The notes below the pieces were generated by a model. The model worked only from the letters and a program-made list of their open reading frames with translations, made no database searches and had not been told where the DNA came from. From positions 39,169 through 103,168 of the forward strand of contig DASQWB010000026.1 in the NCBI GenBank assembly GCA_035640455.1: a stretch of DNA of 64,000 bases, written 5' to 3'. The stretch comes from AC-50 sp035640455. Its GTDB lineage: Bacteria > Actinomycetota > Thermoleophilia > Gaiellales > Gaiellaceae. Shown here piece after piece: positions 43,327 to 51,311 of the stretch (positions within the stretch are counted from its first letter, which is position 1; each line of letters opens with the position of its first letter). Made by a program: the position numbers and the translations under genes.

Positions 43327-44070
43327 ATGGCCGGCCGCTCCTACAAGACCGAGGCGATCGTGCTCCGCTCGTTCCGCCTCGGCGAGGCCGACCGCGTCCT
43401 CCACCTGTACACGCTCGAGCGCGGGCGGATCGGCGCGGTCGCGAAGGGCGTCCGCCGGACGAAGTCGCGGTTCGGAGCGAGGCTCGAGCCGCTCTCGCAC
43501 GTCGAGACGATCCTCCACCAGGGCCGCGGGGAGCTCCAGACCGTCACCGGCGTCGACCTCGTCCGGTCGCATCGGTCCGCCCGCGAGGATCCGTACCGGC
43601 TCGGCGTCGGCCTCGTCGGCCTCGAGGCGATGCTCCGGCTCTTCAGCGAGCAGGAGGCCAACCCGCGCGCGTTCTCGGCGCTCGCCCGCTTCCTCGACGT
43701 CCTCGACGCCGCGCCGAGCCGAGCTCCGGCTCGACCCTCGCTCGACCCGCTCGCCCTCGCCTTTCAGCTCAAGCTGCTCTGGCTCTCCGGCTACCTGCCG
43801 CACCTCGGGAGCTGCACCGAATGCGGCTCGGAGGGCCCGGTCGTCGGGTACTCGCCCCGCGCGGGCGGCGCCGTGTGCCGCAACTGCGCCGCCGACGCGC
43901 TCACGCTCTCGCCGCCCGGGATCGCAGCGATCGACGGGCTCCTCCGCCGCCCGCTCGCCGAGGCCGGCGCGGTCGCCCTCACCGAGCGCAGCGCGCGCGA
44001 GGCCCTGTCGGTGATCACCGCCTGGTACGAGTTCCACGGCGGCTTCCGGCTGCGCACGCTGAGCGCCTAG
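43327..44070 (+). CDS. recO: DNA repair protein RecO
   Basis: 247 residues. OB-fold N-domain: YKTEAIVLRSFRLGEADRVL and TLERGRIGAVAKGVRRTKSR. Helical C-domain includes a four-Cys zinc site, CTECG and CRNCA, separated by about 20 residues. It anneals strands and loads RecA with RecR. The divergent glutaredoxin gene starts 66 bases away, so their promoters face each other. Confidence 0.93.
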   Translation: MAGRSYKTEAIVLRSFRLGEADRVLHLYTLERGRIGAVAKGVRRTKSRFGARLEPLSHVETILHQGRGELQTVTGVDLVRSHRSAREDPYRLGVGLVGLEAMLRLFSEQEANPRAFSALARFLDVLDAAPSRAPARPSLDPLALAFQLKLLWLSGYLPHLGSCTECGSEGPVVGYSPRAGGAVCRNCAADALTLSPPGIAAIDGLLRRPLAEAGAVALTERSAREALSVITAWYEFHGGFRLRTLSA

Positions 44071-44127
44071 TCCTCGTCGCCGCCGGAATAGGCCGGTTGG
44101 CCCTTGAGTCCCTATGCCGTACGTGCG

Positions 44128-44301
44128 ATGGTGATCAGGATGTCGCAGACGCAGATCCTCGTCGCGATCACGATCCTCATCGTGGTCGAGATCAACCACC
44201 TGAAGTGGATCTGGTGGACGCAGTGGGAGTGCCGCACGTGCAAGGCGAAGAACCGAGACTGCCCCTGCACCGACAAGTGGAAGTGGATGGTCTGGTTCTA
44301 G
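44128..44301 (+). CDS. Small membrane protein with a Cys-rich knuckle
   Basis: 57 residues from ATG (a later ATG at 44140 or TTG at 44104 are alternatives). One transmembrane helix (TQILVAITILIVVEINHL) is followed by KWIWWTQWECRTCKAKNRDC then PCTDKWKWMVWF: four cysteines (CxxC and CxC) that could bind metal, in an unusually Trp-rich setting. AT-richer than its neighbours. I do not recognise it. Confidence 0.55.
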   Translation: MVIRMSQTQILVAITILIVVEINHLKWIWWTQWECRTCKAKNRDCPCTDKWKWMVWF

Positions 44302-44311
44302 GCGCGCACCT

Positions 44312-44725
44312 GTGCGGCGCGCGCTAGCTGACGGCATCGAGCTCGACGACGACCCGGCGCGGATCGACGTCGATGCCGTTCACGACTTCCTCTCGAAGCA
44401 CGCGTACTGGGCGGAGGGGCGGCCATGGGAGACCGTCGAGCGGACCGTCCGGGAGGCAAGCCGCGTCGTCGGGCTCTACGCGGATGGCCGCCAGATCGGC
44501 TTCGCCCGCGCGTTCACCGACGGGGTCGCCGCGGTCTACCTCGCGGACGTCTACGTCCTGCCCGAGTTCCGGGGCCGTGGGCTCGGTGTGGAGCTCGTCC
44601 GCGAGATGGTCGAGGGGAGCCCGTGGCCCCGCACGAAGTGGCTCCTGCACACCCGCGACGCCCACGAGCTCTACCGCCGCTTCGGCTTCGGCGCGCCGTC
44701 GGGCCGCTTGATGGAGCGACAGTAG
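44312..44725 (+). CDS. GNAT-family N-acetyltransferase
   Basis: 137 residues from GTG. The acetyl-CoA-binding motif A is clear: VYVLPEFRGRGLGVELVREM. The N-terminus (DAVHDFLSKHAYWAEGRPWE) and C-terminus (LLHTRDAHELYRRFGFGAPS) match a common small GNAT group. Substrate unknown. Thirteen bases before glyQ. Confidence 0.88.
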   Translation: MRRALADGIELDDDPARIDVDAVHDFLSKHAYWAEGRPWETVERTVREASRVVGLYADGRQIGFARAFTDGVAAVYLADVYVLPEFRGRGLGVELVREMVEGSPWPRTKWLLHTRDAHELYRRFGFGAPSGRLMERQ

Positions 44726-44738
44726 GATTGGCCGCCGG

Positions 44739-45626
44739 ATGGGCGGCCTCAACTACCAGGACATGATCCGCCGGCTCGAGTCGTACTGGGCCGATCAGGG
44801 CTGCGTCCTCATGCAGCCCTACCACACCGAGCTCGGGGCCGGCACGATGAATCCGGCCACCTTCCTGCGCTGCCTCGGCCCGAAGCCGTGGCGCGCCGCC
44901 TACGTGGAGCCGGTCATCCGGCCGAGCGACGGGCGCTACGGCGAGAACCCGTTTCGCTTCCAGCACTACTTCCAGTACCAGGTCGTCCTCAAGCCGTCGC
45001 CGCCGGACGTGCTCGACCTCTACTTCGGCTCGCTCCGGCACCTCGGGATCGAGCTCGAGCGCCACGACGTGCGGCTCGTCGAGGACGACTGGGAGAACCC
45101 GACGATCGGCGCCTGGGGCCTCGGATGGGAGGTCTGGATGGACGGCATGGAGGTCACGCAGTGGACGTACTTCCAGCAGCTCGGCGGGCTCGACGTCGAC
45201 GTCGTCACCGCGGAGATGACGTACGGGCTCGAGCGGCTCGCGCTCTTCCTGCAGGGGAAGCGAAGCGCACTCGACCTCGAGTGGGCGCCGGGCGTGACGT
45301 GGGGTGCCGTCTACCGGGAGGCCGAGCGCGAGTGGTCGGTGTACAACTTCGAGGAGGCGCCGGTCGACGTCCTCACGCGGCGCTTCGACGAGCACGAGGT
45401 CGAGGCGAAGCGGCTGCTCGAGCGCGAGCTCCCGCTGCCGGCGTACGACCAGGTGCTGAAGTGCTCGCACGTCTTCAACCTGCTCGAGGCGCGCGGCGCC
45501 ATCTCGGTCACCGCGCGGGCCGGCTACATCGCGCGCGTGCGCGACCTGGCGCGGGAGGTGGCGCGGCTCTACCTGGCCTCGCAAACCGAGGTGCGGGAAG
45601 AGGAGCATGCCGACGCTGCTGCTTGA
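44739..45626 (+). CDS. glyQ: Glycyl-tRNA synthetase alpha subunit
   Basis: 295 residues. Class II catalytic subunit of the alpha2beta2 type: YQDMIRRLESYWADQGCVLM, YVEPVIRPSDGRYGENPFR, HYFQYQVVLKPSPPDVLDLY, GWEVWMDGMEVTQWTYFQQL and GLERLALFLQG. It adenylates glycine and charges tRNA-Gly with GlyS. It overlaps glyS by 20 bases, as expected for a coupled pair. Confidence 0.97.
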   Translation: MGGLNYQDMIRRLESYWADQGCVLMQPYHTELGAGTMNPATFLRCLGPKPWRAAYVEPVIRPSDGRYGENPFRFQHYFQYQVVLKPSPPDVLDLYFGSLRHLGIELERHDVRLVEDDWENPTIGAWGLGWEVWMDGMEVTQWTYFQQLGGLDVDVVTAEMTYGLERLALFLQGKRSALDLEWAPGVTWGAVYREAEREWSVYNFEEAPVDVLTRRFDEHEVEAKRLLERELPLPAYDQVLKCSHVFNLLEARGAISVTARAGYIARVRDLAREVARLYLASQTEVREEEHADAAA

Positions 45627-47466
45627 GATCGGGTGCGAGGAGCTTCCCGCCAACGCCTGCTACGAGGCGGAGGCGCAGCTGCCGGAGCTCGTCCGCACGC
45701 ACCTCGGCGCCGAGCCGTCGAAGCTCTACATCGGGCCGCGGCGGCTCGCGCTCGTCGTCGACGACGTCCCGGAGCGAAGCGAGGACGAGTGGGTGAAGGG
45801 GCCGCCCGAGTCGCGGCGCGAGCAGGCCGCGGCCGGGTTCGCGCGCAAGCACGGCCTGGCGGAGGGCGAGCTCGAGGTGCGCGACGGCTTCCTCTGGGCA
45901 CGCGTCGCCGGCGAGGAGCTCCGCGGCGAGGCCCTCCTCGACCGGCTGCGGGCGATCGTCCACGGGCTCACGTTCACGAAGTCGATGCGCTGGGACGAGA
46001 GCGGCCAGCGGTTCGCGCGCCCGATCCGCTGGGCCTGCGAGAAGCTCGACGACGAGACGCTGTGGGGGGAGGGGAGGTCCTACGGGCGTCGCTTCTTCGC
46101 CGGCGAGGTCGAGGTTCCGAGGGCGAAGGCCTACGCCGAGACCCTGCGTGCGGCCGGGGTCGAGCCCGACGCGCGCGAGCGCGAGCGGCTGATCCGCGAG
46201 GGCCTCGACGCGCTCGGCGAGTGGAGCGACCCGGCGGGCGTCCTCCGCGAGGTGATCCACCTCGTCGAGTGGCCGTTCGTGCTCGAGGCGAGCTTCGACG
46301 AGCGCTACCTCGCCCTGCCCGAGCGCGTGATCCAGGCGCCGATGCAAAAGGACCAGCGCTACTTCCCGCTCGGAGGCAACCGGTTCGCCGTCGTCGCGAA
46401 CGGCGGCGACCCGGAGATCGTCCGCGCCGGCCACGAGAACGTGCTCGAGAGCCGGCTCGAGGACGCGAGCTTCACCTTCGAGCGCGACGTGAAGAAGGGG
46501 ATCGACGCGCTCGCCGCGGAGCTCGACTCGATCACGTTCTTCGCGGGCGCGGGCACCTTCGCCGACAAGACGGAGCGGCTGATCGCGCTCGTCGAGCGGC
46601 TCGGCGGCGGCGACGCCTCGCGCGAGGCGGCGCGGCTCGCGAAGGCCGACCAGGCCGCCGAGCTCGTCCGCGAGTTCCCCGACCTCGAGGGCTACATCGG
46701 CGCGGAGTACGCGCGGCTCGCCGGCTATCCCGAGGCAGTCTGCGCTGCGATCGAGGAGCACTACCTCCCGGACGCGGCCGGCGCGCCACTGCCATCGACG
46801 GACGGCGGCCGGATCCTCTCCGCGGCCGACAAGATCGACAACCTGAACGTCGCCTTCGGGCTCGGCCGCCGGCCGACCGGCTCGCGCGACCCGCTCGGCC
46901 TGCGCCGGGACGCGATCGGGCTCTGCCGCCTGGCCGTCGAGGGCGGTCTCGTGATTCCTCGCGGGCTGCTCGAGGGCGACGCCGCCGCCTTCGTCGAGGA
47001 GCGCCTCGAAGGTCTGCTCGAGGTGCCGGTCGAGTTCGTCCGCGCAGCGCGGGAGTCGGCGGTTCCGGATCTCGGCGCGGTCGCGGAGCTTGCCCGCGTG
47101 CTCGCGGGCCTCGACGATGCGCGGCTCGAGCGGCTGCACACCGTCTATACCCGGGCGAGCAACATCGTCCGCAAGGCCGGCGAGGACGAGCTGCCGGAGC
47201 TGCGGCCGGAGCTCCTCGCGGAGGAGGCCGAGCGGTGGGTGGCCGAGGCGCAGGACCGCGTGTTCGCAGGCCTCAACGAGGCGGCCGACTTCGACCAGGC
47301 CGTCGCGGCCGCGGAGGAGCTCGCCGAACCGCTCGCGCGCTTCTTCGACGAGGTGCTCGTCATGGCCGACGACAGGGAGGTCCGCCGGAACCGACTGCGG
47401 CTGCTGCACGACGTCCGCGACCTCTTGCGCGCCAGCCTCGGCGACCTCGCGCAGATCCCGCGTTGA
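45607..47466 (+). CDS. glyS: Glycyl-tRNA synthetase beta subunit
   Basis: 619 residues, somewhat short of the ~690 typical. N-terminus TLLLEIGCEELPANACYEAE; KGPPESRREQAAAGFARKHG; KSMRWDESGQRFARPIRWAC; YFAGEV-type region FFAGEVEVPRAKAY; LPERVIQAPMQKDQRYFPL; the HD-like segment AADKIDNLNVAFGLGRRPTG and C-terminal anticodon domain FFDEVLVMADDREVRRNRLR. The subunit binds tRNA-Gly. Confidence 0.96.
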   Translation: MPTLLLEIGCEELPANACYEAEAQLPELVRTHLGAEPSKLYIGPRRLALVVDDVPERSEDEWVKGPPESRREQAAAGFARKHGLAEGELEVRDGFLWARVAGEELRGEALLDRLRAIVHGLTFTKSMRWDESGQRFARPIRWACEKLDDETLWGEGRSYGRRFFAGEVEVPRAKAYAETLRAAGVEPDARERERLIREGLDALGEWSDPAGVLREVIHLVEWPFVLEASFDERYLALPERVIQAPMQKDQRYFPLGGNRFAVVANGGDPEIVRAGHENVLESRLEDASFTFERDVKKGIDALAAELDSITFFAGAGTFADKTERLIALVERLGGGDASREAARLAKADQAAELVREFPDLEGYIGAEYARLAGYPEAVCAAIEEHYLPDAAGAPLPSTDGGRILSAADKIDNLNVAFGLGRRPTGSRDPLGLRRDAIGLCRLAVEGGLVIPRGLLEGDAAAFVEERLEGLLEVPVEFVRAARESAVPDLGAVAELARVLAGLDDARLERLHTVYTRASNIVRKAGEDELPELRPELLAEEAERWVAEAQDRVFAGLNEAADFDQAVAAAEELAEPLARFFDEVLVMADDREVRRNRLRLLHDVRDLLRASLGDLAQIPR

Positions 47467-47735
47467 GCTCGACCGGGGGCATCGGCCGCTCGTGGTCCTG
47501 GGCGGCGCTGGCGGCGGCGATCGTCCTCTGGGCGTCAGCCGTGCCGGCGTTCGGTCTGTCAGCCGTGCTTTCGCCGGTGGGCGCTCTGCTCACGTTCGTC
47601 GCGTGGCGGCGCTCGCCCCACGACGCGCTCTTCTGGGTCGGCGTCCTCCTCAATGCGATCTTGGTCCTGACGCTGCTCGTGCTCCTCGTCGGCCTCGCCA
47701 CGGGGGAGACCGCGATCGATGAGGCCACGCGCTGA
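47463..47735 (+). CDS. Small polytopic membrane protein
   Basis: 90 residues from a TTG overlapping the glyS stop. Two or three hydrophobic segments (WAALAAAIVLWASAVPAFGL; LFWVGVLLNAILVLTLLVLL) around a short basic loop (WRRSPHD). It overlaps the next membrane-protein gene by 17 bases. Family unknown; the pair may act together at the membrane. Confidence 0.6.
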   Translation: MSSTGGIGRSWSWAALAAAIVLWASAVPAFGLSAVLSPVGALLTFVAWRRSPHDALFWVGVLLNAILVLTLLVLLVGLATGETAIDEATR

Positions 47736-48180
47736 GGGGAGTGCCGCCCTCCTGGTGCTAGGCGCCGTGGCGCTGGCACTGCTCTGGCTGATCGAGCTGA
47801 CAGACGATCCGACTGGCGGTGTGGCGTTCTATGCGCTCCTGTTCGGTGCGCCCCTGTTGATCGCCGTTGCTCTCGTGCTCGTCGCTTGGCGCGACGAGCT
47901 GGCGACGAGGGTCGCGCGCGGTGGCGCGGCTCTCACGTTGCTCGGGGCGCTCTTCCCCGACTTGGTCGGCTTGCTCGCCGCCGTCGTCGGGCTCGCGCTG
48001 GTCTTCGCCGGCGTGCGCGAGCGCGCCCACGGTTTGCGCCCCGGCCTGGCGCTGTCGATCGTCGGCATCCTCGGGCTCCTCGTGCGGCTCGACAGCGGCG
48101 ACGGGCTCCTCCTGTTCCTCCCCATGCTCGTGGTCGCCGCGCTCGCGCTGGCGGTCGCGCGGGCGCGCATCGCCGTCTAG
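47719..48180 (+). CDS. Polytopic membrane protein, unknown function
   Basis: 153 residues, about five hydrophobic segments (LLVLGAVALALLWLIEL; FGAPLLIAVALVLVAW; LLAAVVGLALVFAGV; ALSIVGILGLLVRL; LFLPMLVVAALALAVAR). No conserved charged residues inside helices that would point to a transporter. It precedes the PpsR-type gene by 20 bases. Confidence 0.65.
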   Translation: MRPRAEGSAALLVLGAVALALLWLIELTDDPTGGVAFYALLFGAPLLIAVALVLVAWRDELATRVARGGAALTLLGALFPDLVGLLAAVVGLALVFAGVRERAHGLRPGLALSIVGILGLLVRLDSGDGLLLFLPMLVVAALALAVARARIAV

Positions 48181-48200
48181 GCGCCGCTACGCTCGTGCCC

Positions 48201-49028
48201 GTGAACGCGACGGCGCCCGTGGAGCTGCACGTCGTCTCCGACTCGACGGGGGAGACGGCGGCCCGGCTCGTGACCGCGCTCGAGGCGCAGTTCCCCGACC
48301 TCGAGTTCGAGGAGATCCGCCACCCGCGGGTCGAGACGGTCGACGACCTGCGCCTGGCCGTGAGCCGGATGCGCGGCCGCCGCGCCGTCTGCGTCTACAC
48401 GCTCGTCCAGGAGGAGCTCCGGACGACGATGCGCGCGCTCTGCCGCAACGCGAAGGTGCACTACTGCGACCTCCTCGGCCATCCGATCGACGCCGTGCGG
48501 AGGGTCTCGGGTCAGGCCGCGGCGATGACACCAGGGTCGCGCGCGCCGCTCAACTCGGCGTACTTCAAGCGGATGGAGGCGATCGAGTTCGCGGTCAAGT
48601 TCGACGACGGACTGGGGCGGGGCCTGGAGGCGGCGGACATCGTGCTCGTGGGCGTGTCCCGGACCTCGAAGACGCCGCTCTCGATCTACCTCGGCTACCT
48701 CGGCCACAAGGCCGCGAACGTGCCGATCGTGAAGGGGATCGACCCGCCGGAGGAGCTCTTCCGCGTCGACCCGGCGAAGATCGTGGGGCTGACGATCGAC
48801 GCGAGCCGCCTCGCCGAGATCCGCCAGGCGCGCGTCCGCAACCTCGGCGCCTCGCCGCGGGCCTACGCCGAGCTCGTCGAGATCTACGAGGAGCTCGAGC
48901 AGGCGGCGGCGGTGCACCGGCGGCTCGGCTGCCCGGTGATCGAGGTCTCGGAGCTCTCGATCGAGGAGACCGCGCAGCGCGTGATCCGGATCGTCCAGCA
49001 GCGCACGACCGAGGTGAAAGCGTCCTGA
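48201..49028 (+). CDS. ppsR: PpsR/PDRP-type kinase-pyrophosphorylase (DUF299) regulating PPDK
   Basis: 275 residues from GTG; another GTG lies two codons upstream. Family landmarks: LHVVSDSTGETAARLVTALE, a P-loop GVSRTSKTP at 151-159, IYLGYLGHKAANVPIVKGID and LGCPVIEVSELSIEETAQRV. The protein uses ADP to phosphorylate a Thr next to the catalytic His of PPDK or PEP synthase and reverses this by phosphorolysis. ppdK, with the target motif, lies 6 kb away; no PEP synthase is in view, so PPDK is the likely target. Confidence 0.92.
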   Translation: MNATAPVELHVVSDSTGETAARLVTALEAQFPDLEFEEIRHPRVETVDDLRLAVSRMRGRRAVCVYTLVQEELRTTMRALCRNAKVHYCDLLGHPIDAVRRVSGQAAAMTPGSRAPLNSAYFKRMEAIEFAVKFDDGLGRGLEAADIVLVGVSRTSKTPLSIYLGYLGHKAANVPIVKGIDPPEELFRVDPAKIVGLTIDASRLAEIRQARVRNLGASPRAYAELVEIYEELEQAAAVHRRLGCPVIEVSELSIEETAQRVIRIVQQRTTEVKAS

Positions 49029-49068
49029 CCAGGCCGACTGTCACGACAGGCGCGGCGGCCCTCCACAA

Positions 49069-49094
49069 CGGTGACTGTCACGTGACAGTCACCG
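49069..49094. repeat. Dispersed palindromic repeat, copy 3 (26 bp perfect)
   Basis: Same 24-bp core as the other copies plus one flanking C/G pair. It lies between ppsR and a small membrane-protein gene on the same strand. A partial look-alike (GACTGTCACGACAG, 49036-49049) lies 20 bases upstream. Confidence 0.95.
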
Positions 49095-49109
49095 GGGTCT
49101 AGAGGCGAC

Positions 49110-49298
49110 ATGGCCGCGGTCGCGGCGAAGGAACCGGTGCCGCTGTGGCGGTGGGCCAGCTGGTGGGCGATCCTCGCTCTCGCGCTCGTCGTCTTCTATG
49201 TGCTCCTCGTGCCCGTCTGGATGGGCCTGCGCGCAGCGGCCTGGATCGCGGAGCTCAAAGCGCGGCGAGACGGCCGCGCGGCGCGGCCGTCTCGCTAG
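49110..49298 (+). CDS. 62-residue single-helix membrane protein
   Basis: ATG start. One long hydrophobic segment (WWAILALALVVFYVLLVPVW) between a short Trp-rich N-terminus (PLWRWAS) and a basic tail (ELKARRDGRAARPSR). The last 10 codons are part of a perfect stem-loop. Function unknown. Confidence 0.6.
   Translation: MAAVAAKEPVPLWRWASWWAILALALVVFYVLLVPVWMGLRAAAWIAELKARRDGRAARPSR
49265..49295. terminator. Perfect 14-bp stem-loop at the end of the small membrane gene
   Basis: GCGAGACGGCCGCG, loop CGG, then the exact reverse complement. It is inside the coding sequence, ending one base before the stop, and lies between convergent genes. A bidirectional terminator is the simplest reading. Confidence 0.6.
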
Positions 49299-49311
49299 CT
49301 GAGGCGCCGCG

Positions 49312-49881
49312 CTAGGCGGTCGCTGCCGCCGGCACGCCCGCGGGCTCGTAGGTCGGCTCGTAGCCGATCAGCCGGCCGACCGGCGCGCCGAGCGCGAGCC
49401 CGAGCCGCTGGAGGGTCGCCGGCGGGAACGGCAGCCGCACGTCGTCGAAGTGCTCCTTCGCGATCACCGCGACCCGCAACGGGTTCGGCATTCCCTTGCG
49501 GTTCGTCTTGCCGTCGGCGGCGAGCGCGAACATCGTCTCCAGCAGCCGCTCGAACCGGAGCGCGGGCCGCACCACCGTGACGAAGTGGAGCTCGTCGTCG
49601 CCGGCGTTCCAGAACTTGTGCGGCGTACCGGGCTCGACGAGGACGACCTCGTCGGGGCCGACCTCGATCTTCTTCCGGCCGAGCTTCATGCCGAGCCGCC
49701 CAGAGATCACCTCGAAGCGCTCGCTCTGGAACGGGTGCACGTGCGCGGCTGCGACGACGCCTCCGGGCCGCACGTAGACCTCGATCTCGACCGCCTCGCC
49801 GCCGGTCTCCTGCGAGGTCTTGTTGAAGACGATGCGCTCTCCGGTGAGGGGATTCTCGATCGTGTCGCCTGCGTGAATCAT
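49312..49881 (-). CDS. Cupin-domain protein
   Basis: 189 residues. Cupin motif 1 GGVVAAAHVHPFQSERFEVI and motif 2 VEPGTPHKFWNAGDDELHFV supply the His/Glu metal site. The C-terminal ~90 residues are helical (ERLLETMFALAADGKTNRKG; LPFPPATLQRLGLALGAPVG) and look like a short membrane-associated helix region. Metal or ligand unknown. A purine-rich ribosome-binding site precedes the ATG. Confidence 0.85.
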   Translation of the reverse strand: MIHAGDTIENPLTGERIVFNKTSQETGGEAVEIEVYVRPGGVVAAAHVHPFQSERFEVISGRLGMKLGRKKIEVGPDEVVLVEPGTPHKFWNAGDDELHFVTVVRPALRFERLLETMFALAADGKTNRKGMPNPLRVAVIAKEHFDDVRLPFPPATLQRLGLALGAPVGRLIGYEPTYEPAGVPAAATA

Positions 49882-50012
49882 CTCTTCCTCCTTCGCTTGC
49901 TTTCGAGGAGGAAGCTAGGTCGCGGCGGCTCCGAAATCGTCGGCCGCCCGAACGGTGTTGCGTCAGCTCAGAGGGCGATCTTCAGCAGGCGGAGACTCAT
50001 CCGCGCGACCGA

Positions 50013-51290
50013 CTATGCCTCGCCCGGCTGGACGAGCCCCGTCTCGTAGGCGAAGACAACGGCCTGCACGCGGTCGCGCAGGCCGAGCTTCATCAGCACG
50101 TGGGCGACGTGCGTCTTCACGGTCGTCTCGCTCACGACGAGGTCCTTCGCGATCTCCGCGTTCGAGAGCCCGCGCGCCATCAGCTTCAGGACCTCGACTT
50201 CCCGGGCCGTCAGCTCCGCGAGCGCCGGCGGCGTCGTCCGCACCGACTCCGGCGGGCGGCGGACGAACTCCTCGATGACGCGCCGCGTCACCGACGGCGC
50301 GAGGAGGGCGTCTCCGGAGGCGACCGCTCGGATCCCGGCGACGAGCTGCTCCGGCGGCACGTCCTTCAACAGGAAGCCGCTCGCTCCCGCGCGCAGCGCT
50401 TCGTAGACGTACTCGTCCATGTCGAAGGTGGTCAGCATCACGACCTTCGCCTGGCCGTCGCGGGCGAGGAGCCGGCGCGTCGCCTCGATCCCGTCGACCT
50501 CGGGCATGCGGACGTCCATCAGGACGACGTCCGGGCTCAGGCTCGTCGCCGCCTCGACCGCCTCGCCGCCGTCGGCGGCCTCGCCGACGACCTCGATGTC
50601 GTCCTCGGCCTCGAGGATCATCCGGAAGCCGGCGCGGACGAGCGCCTGGTCGTCGACGATCAGGATCCGCACGCGCGGCGGCTGCGCCTCCTCGACCTTG
50701 ATCTCCTTCTCGGCGGCCGCGCTCGCGAGCGGCGGAAAGTCGCGCGCGAGCTCCGCGCTCTCGACCTGGTAGATCGGCACGGGCCGGTCGAAGTCCTTGA
50801 GCTGCTGCGGGCCGAGGTCGCGGAAGGAGACCCCCGGGAACTCGTGCTCGGCCTCCTCGAGGAGCGCGTGCGTCGTCGGCGAGACGAGGATCTGGCCGCC
50901 GTGGCCGATGGCGCAGATGCGGGCGGCCCTGTTCACGGCCAGCCCGAGGTACTTGCCGGCGGCGATCGCGGCCTCGCCGGTGTGGATGCCCATGCGCACG
51001 CGGAGCTCGACGCCTTCCGGCCACTCGGCCTCGGCCAGCGCACGCTGGGCCGCGACGGCCGCGGCGACGGCGTCTCTCGGGTTCCGGAAGACGAAGAACG
51101 ACGCGTCGCCCTGCGTGCCGAACTCCTGTCCGCCGGCGCTCTCGGCCGCCTGGCGCAGGAGCCGCTCCTGCTGCGCCAGGACAGGGCCGTAGCCGTCCTT
51201 CAGCTGCCGGAGCAGGGCCGTCGAGCCCTGGACGTCGGTGAAGAGGAAGGTGACGGTGCCGGTCGGAAGTTCCACGCCCGGCGGATTCAA
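50013..51290 (-). CDS. Class III cyclase homology domain fused to a NarL-type response regulator
   Basis: 425 residues. Residues ~10-175: nucleotide-cyclase homology domain, VTFLFTDVQGSTALLRQL (metal Asp), GTQGDASFFVF (second Asp), MGIHTGEAA and NRAARICAIGHGGQ. The purine-specifying Lys of active cyclases appears replaced (GTQGD), so activity is uncertain. Residues ~207-325: receiver, phospho-acceptor Asp259 in VLMDVRMPE and LLKDVPPEQL. Residues ~360-425: LuxR HTH (LTAREVEVLKLMARGLSNAE). Partner kinase lies immediately upstream. The order cyclase-receiver-HTH in one chain is unusual. Confidence 0.88.
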   Translation of the reverse strand: MNPPGVELPTGTVTFLFTDVQGSTALLRQLKDGYGPVLAQQERLLRQAAESAGGQEFGTQGDASFFVFRNPRDAVAAAVAAQRALAEAEWPEGVELRVRMGIHTGEAAIAAGKYLGLAVNRAARICAIGHGGQILVSPTTHALLEEAEHEFPGVSFRDLGPQQLKDFDRPVPIYQVESAELARDFPPLASAAAEKEIKVEEAQPPRVRILIVDDQALVRAGFRMILEAEDDIEVVGEAADGGEAVEAATSLSPDVVLMDVRMPEVDGIEATRRLLARDGQAKVVMLTTFDMDEYVYEALRAGASGFLLKDVPPEQLVAGIRAVASGDALLAPSVTRRVIEEFVRRPPESVRTTPPALAELTAREVEVLKLMARGLSNAEIAKDLVVSETTVKTHVAHVLMKLGLRDRVQAVVFAYETGLVQPGEA

Positions 51291-51311
51291 CCTGACGGGC
51301 GCGAGCGGGTG

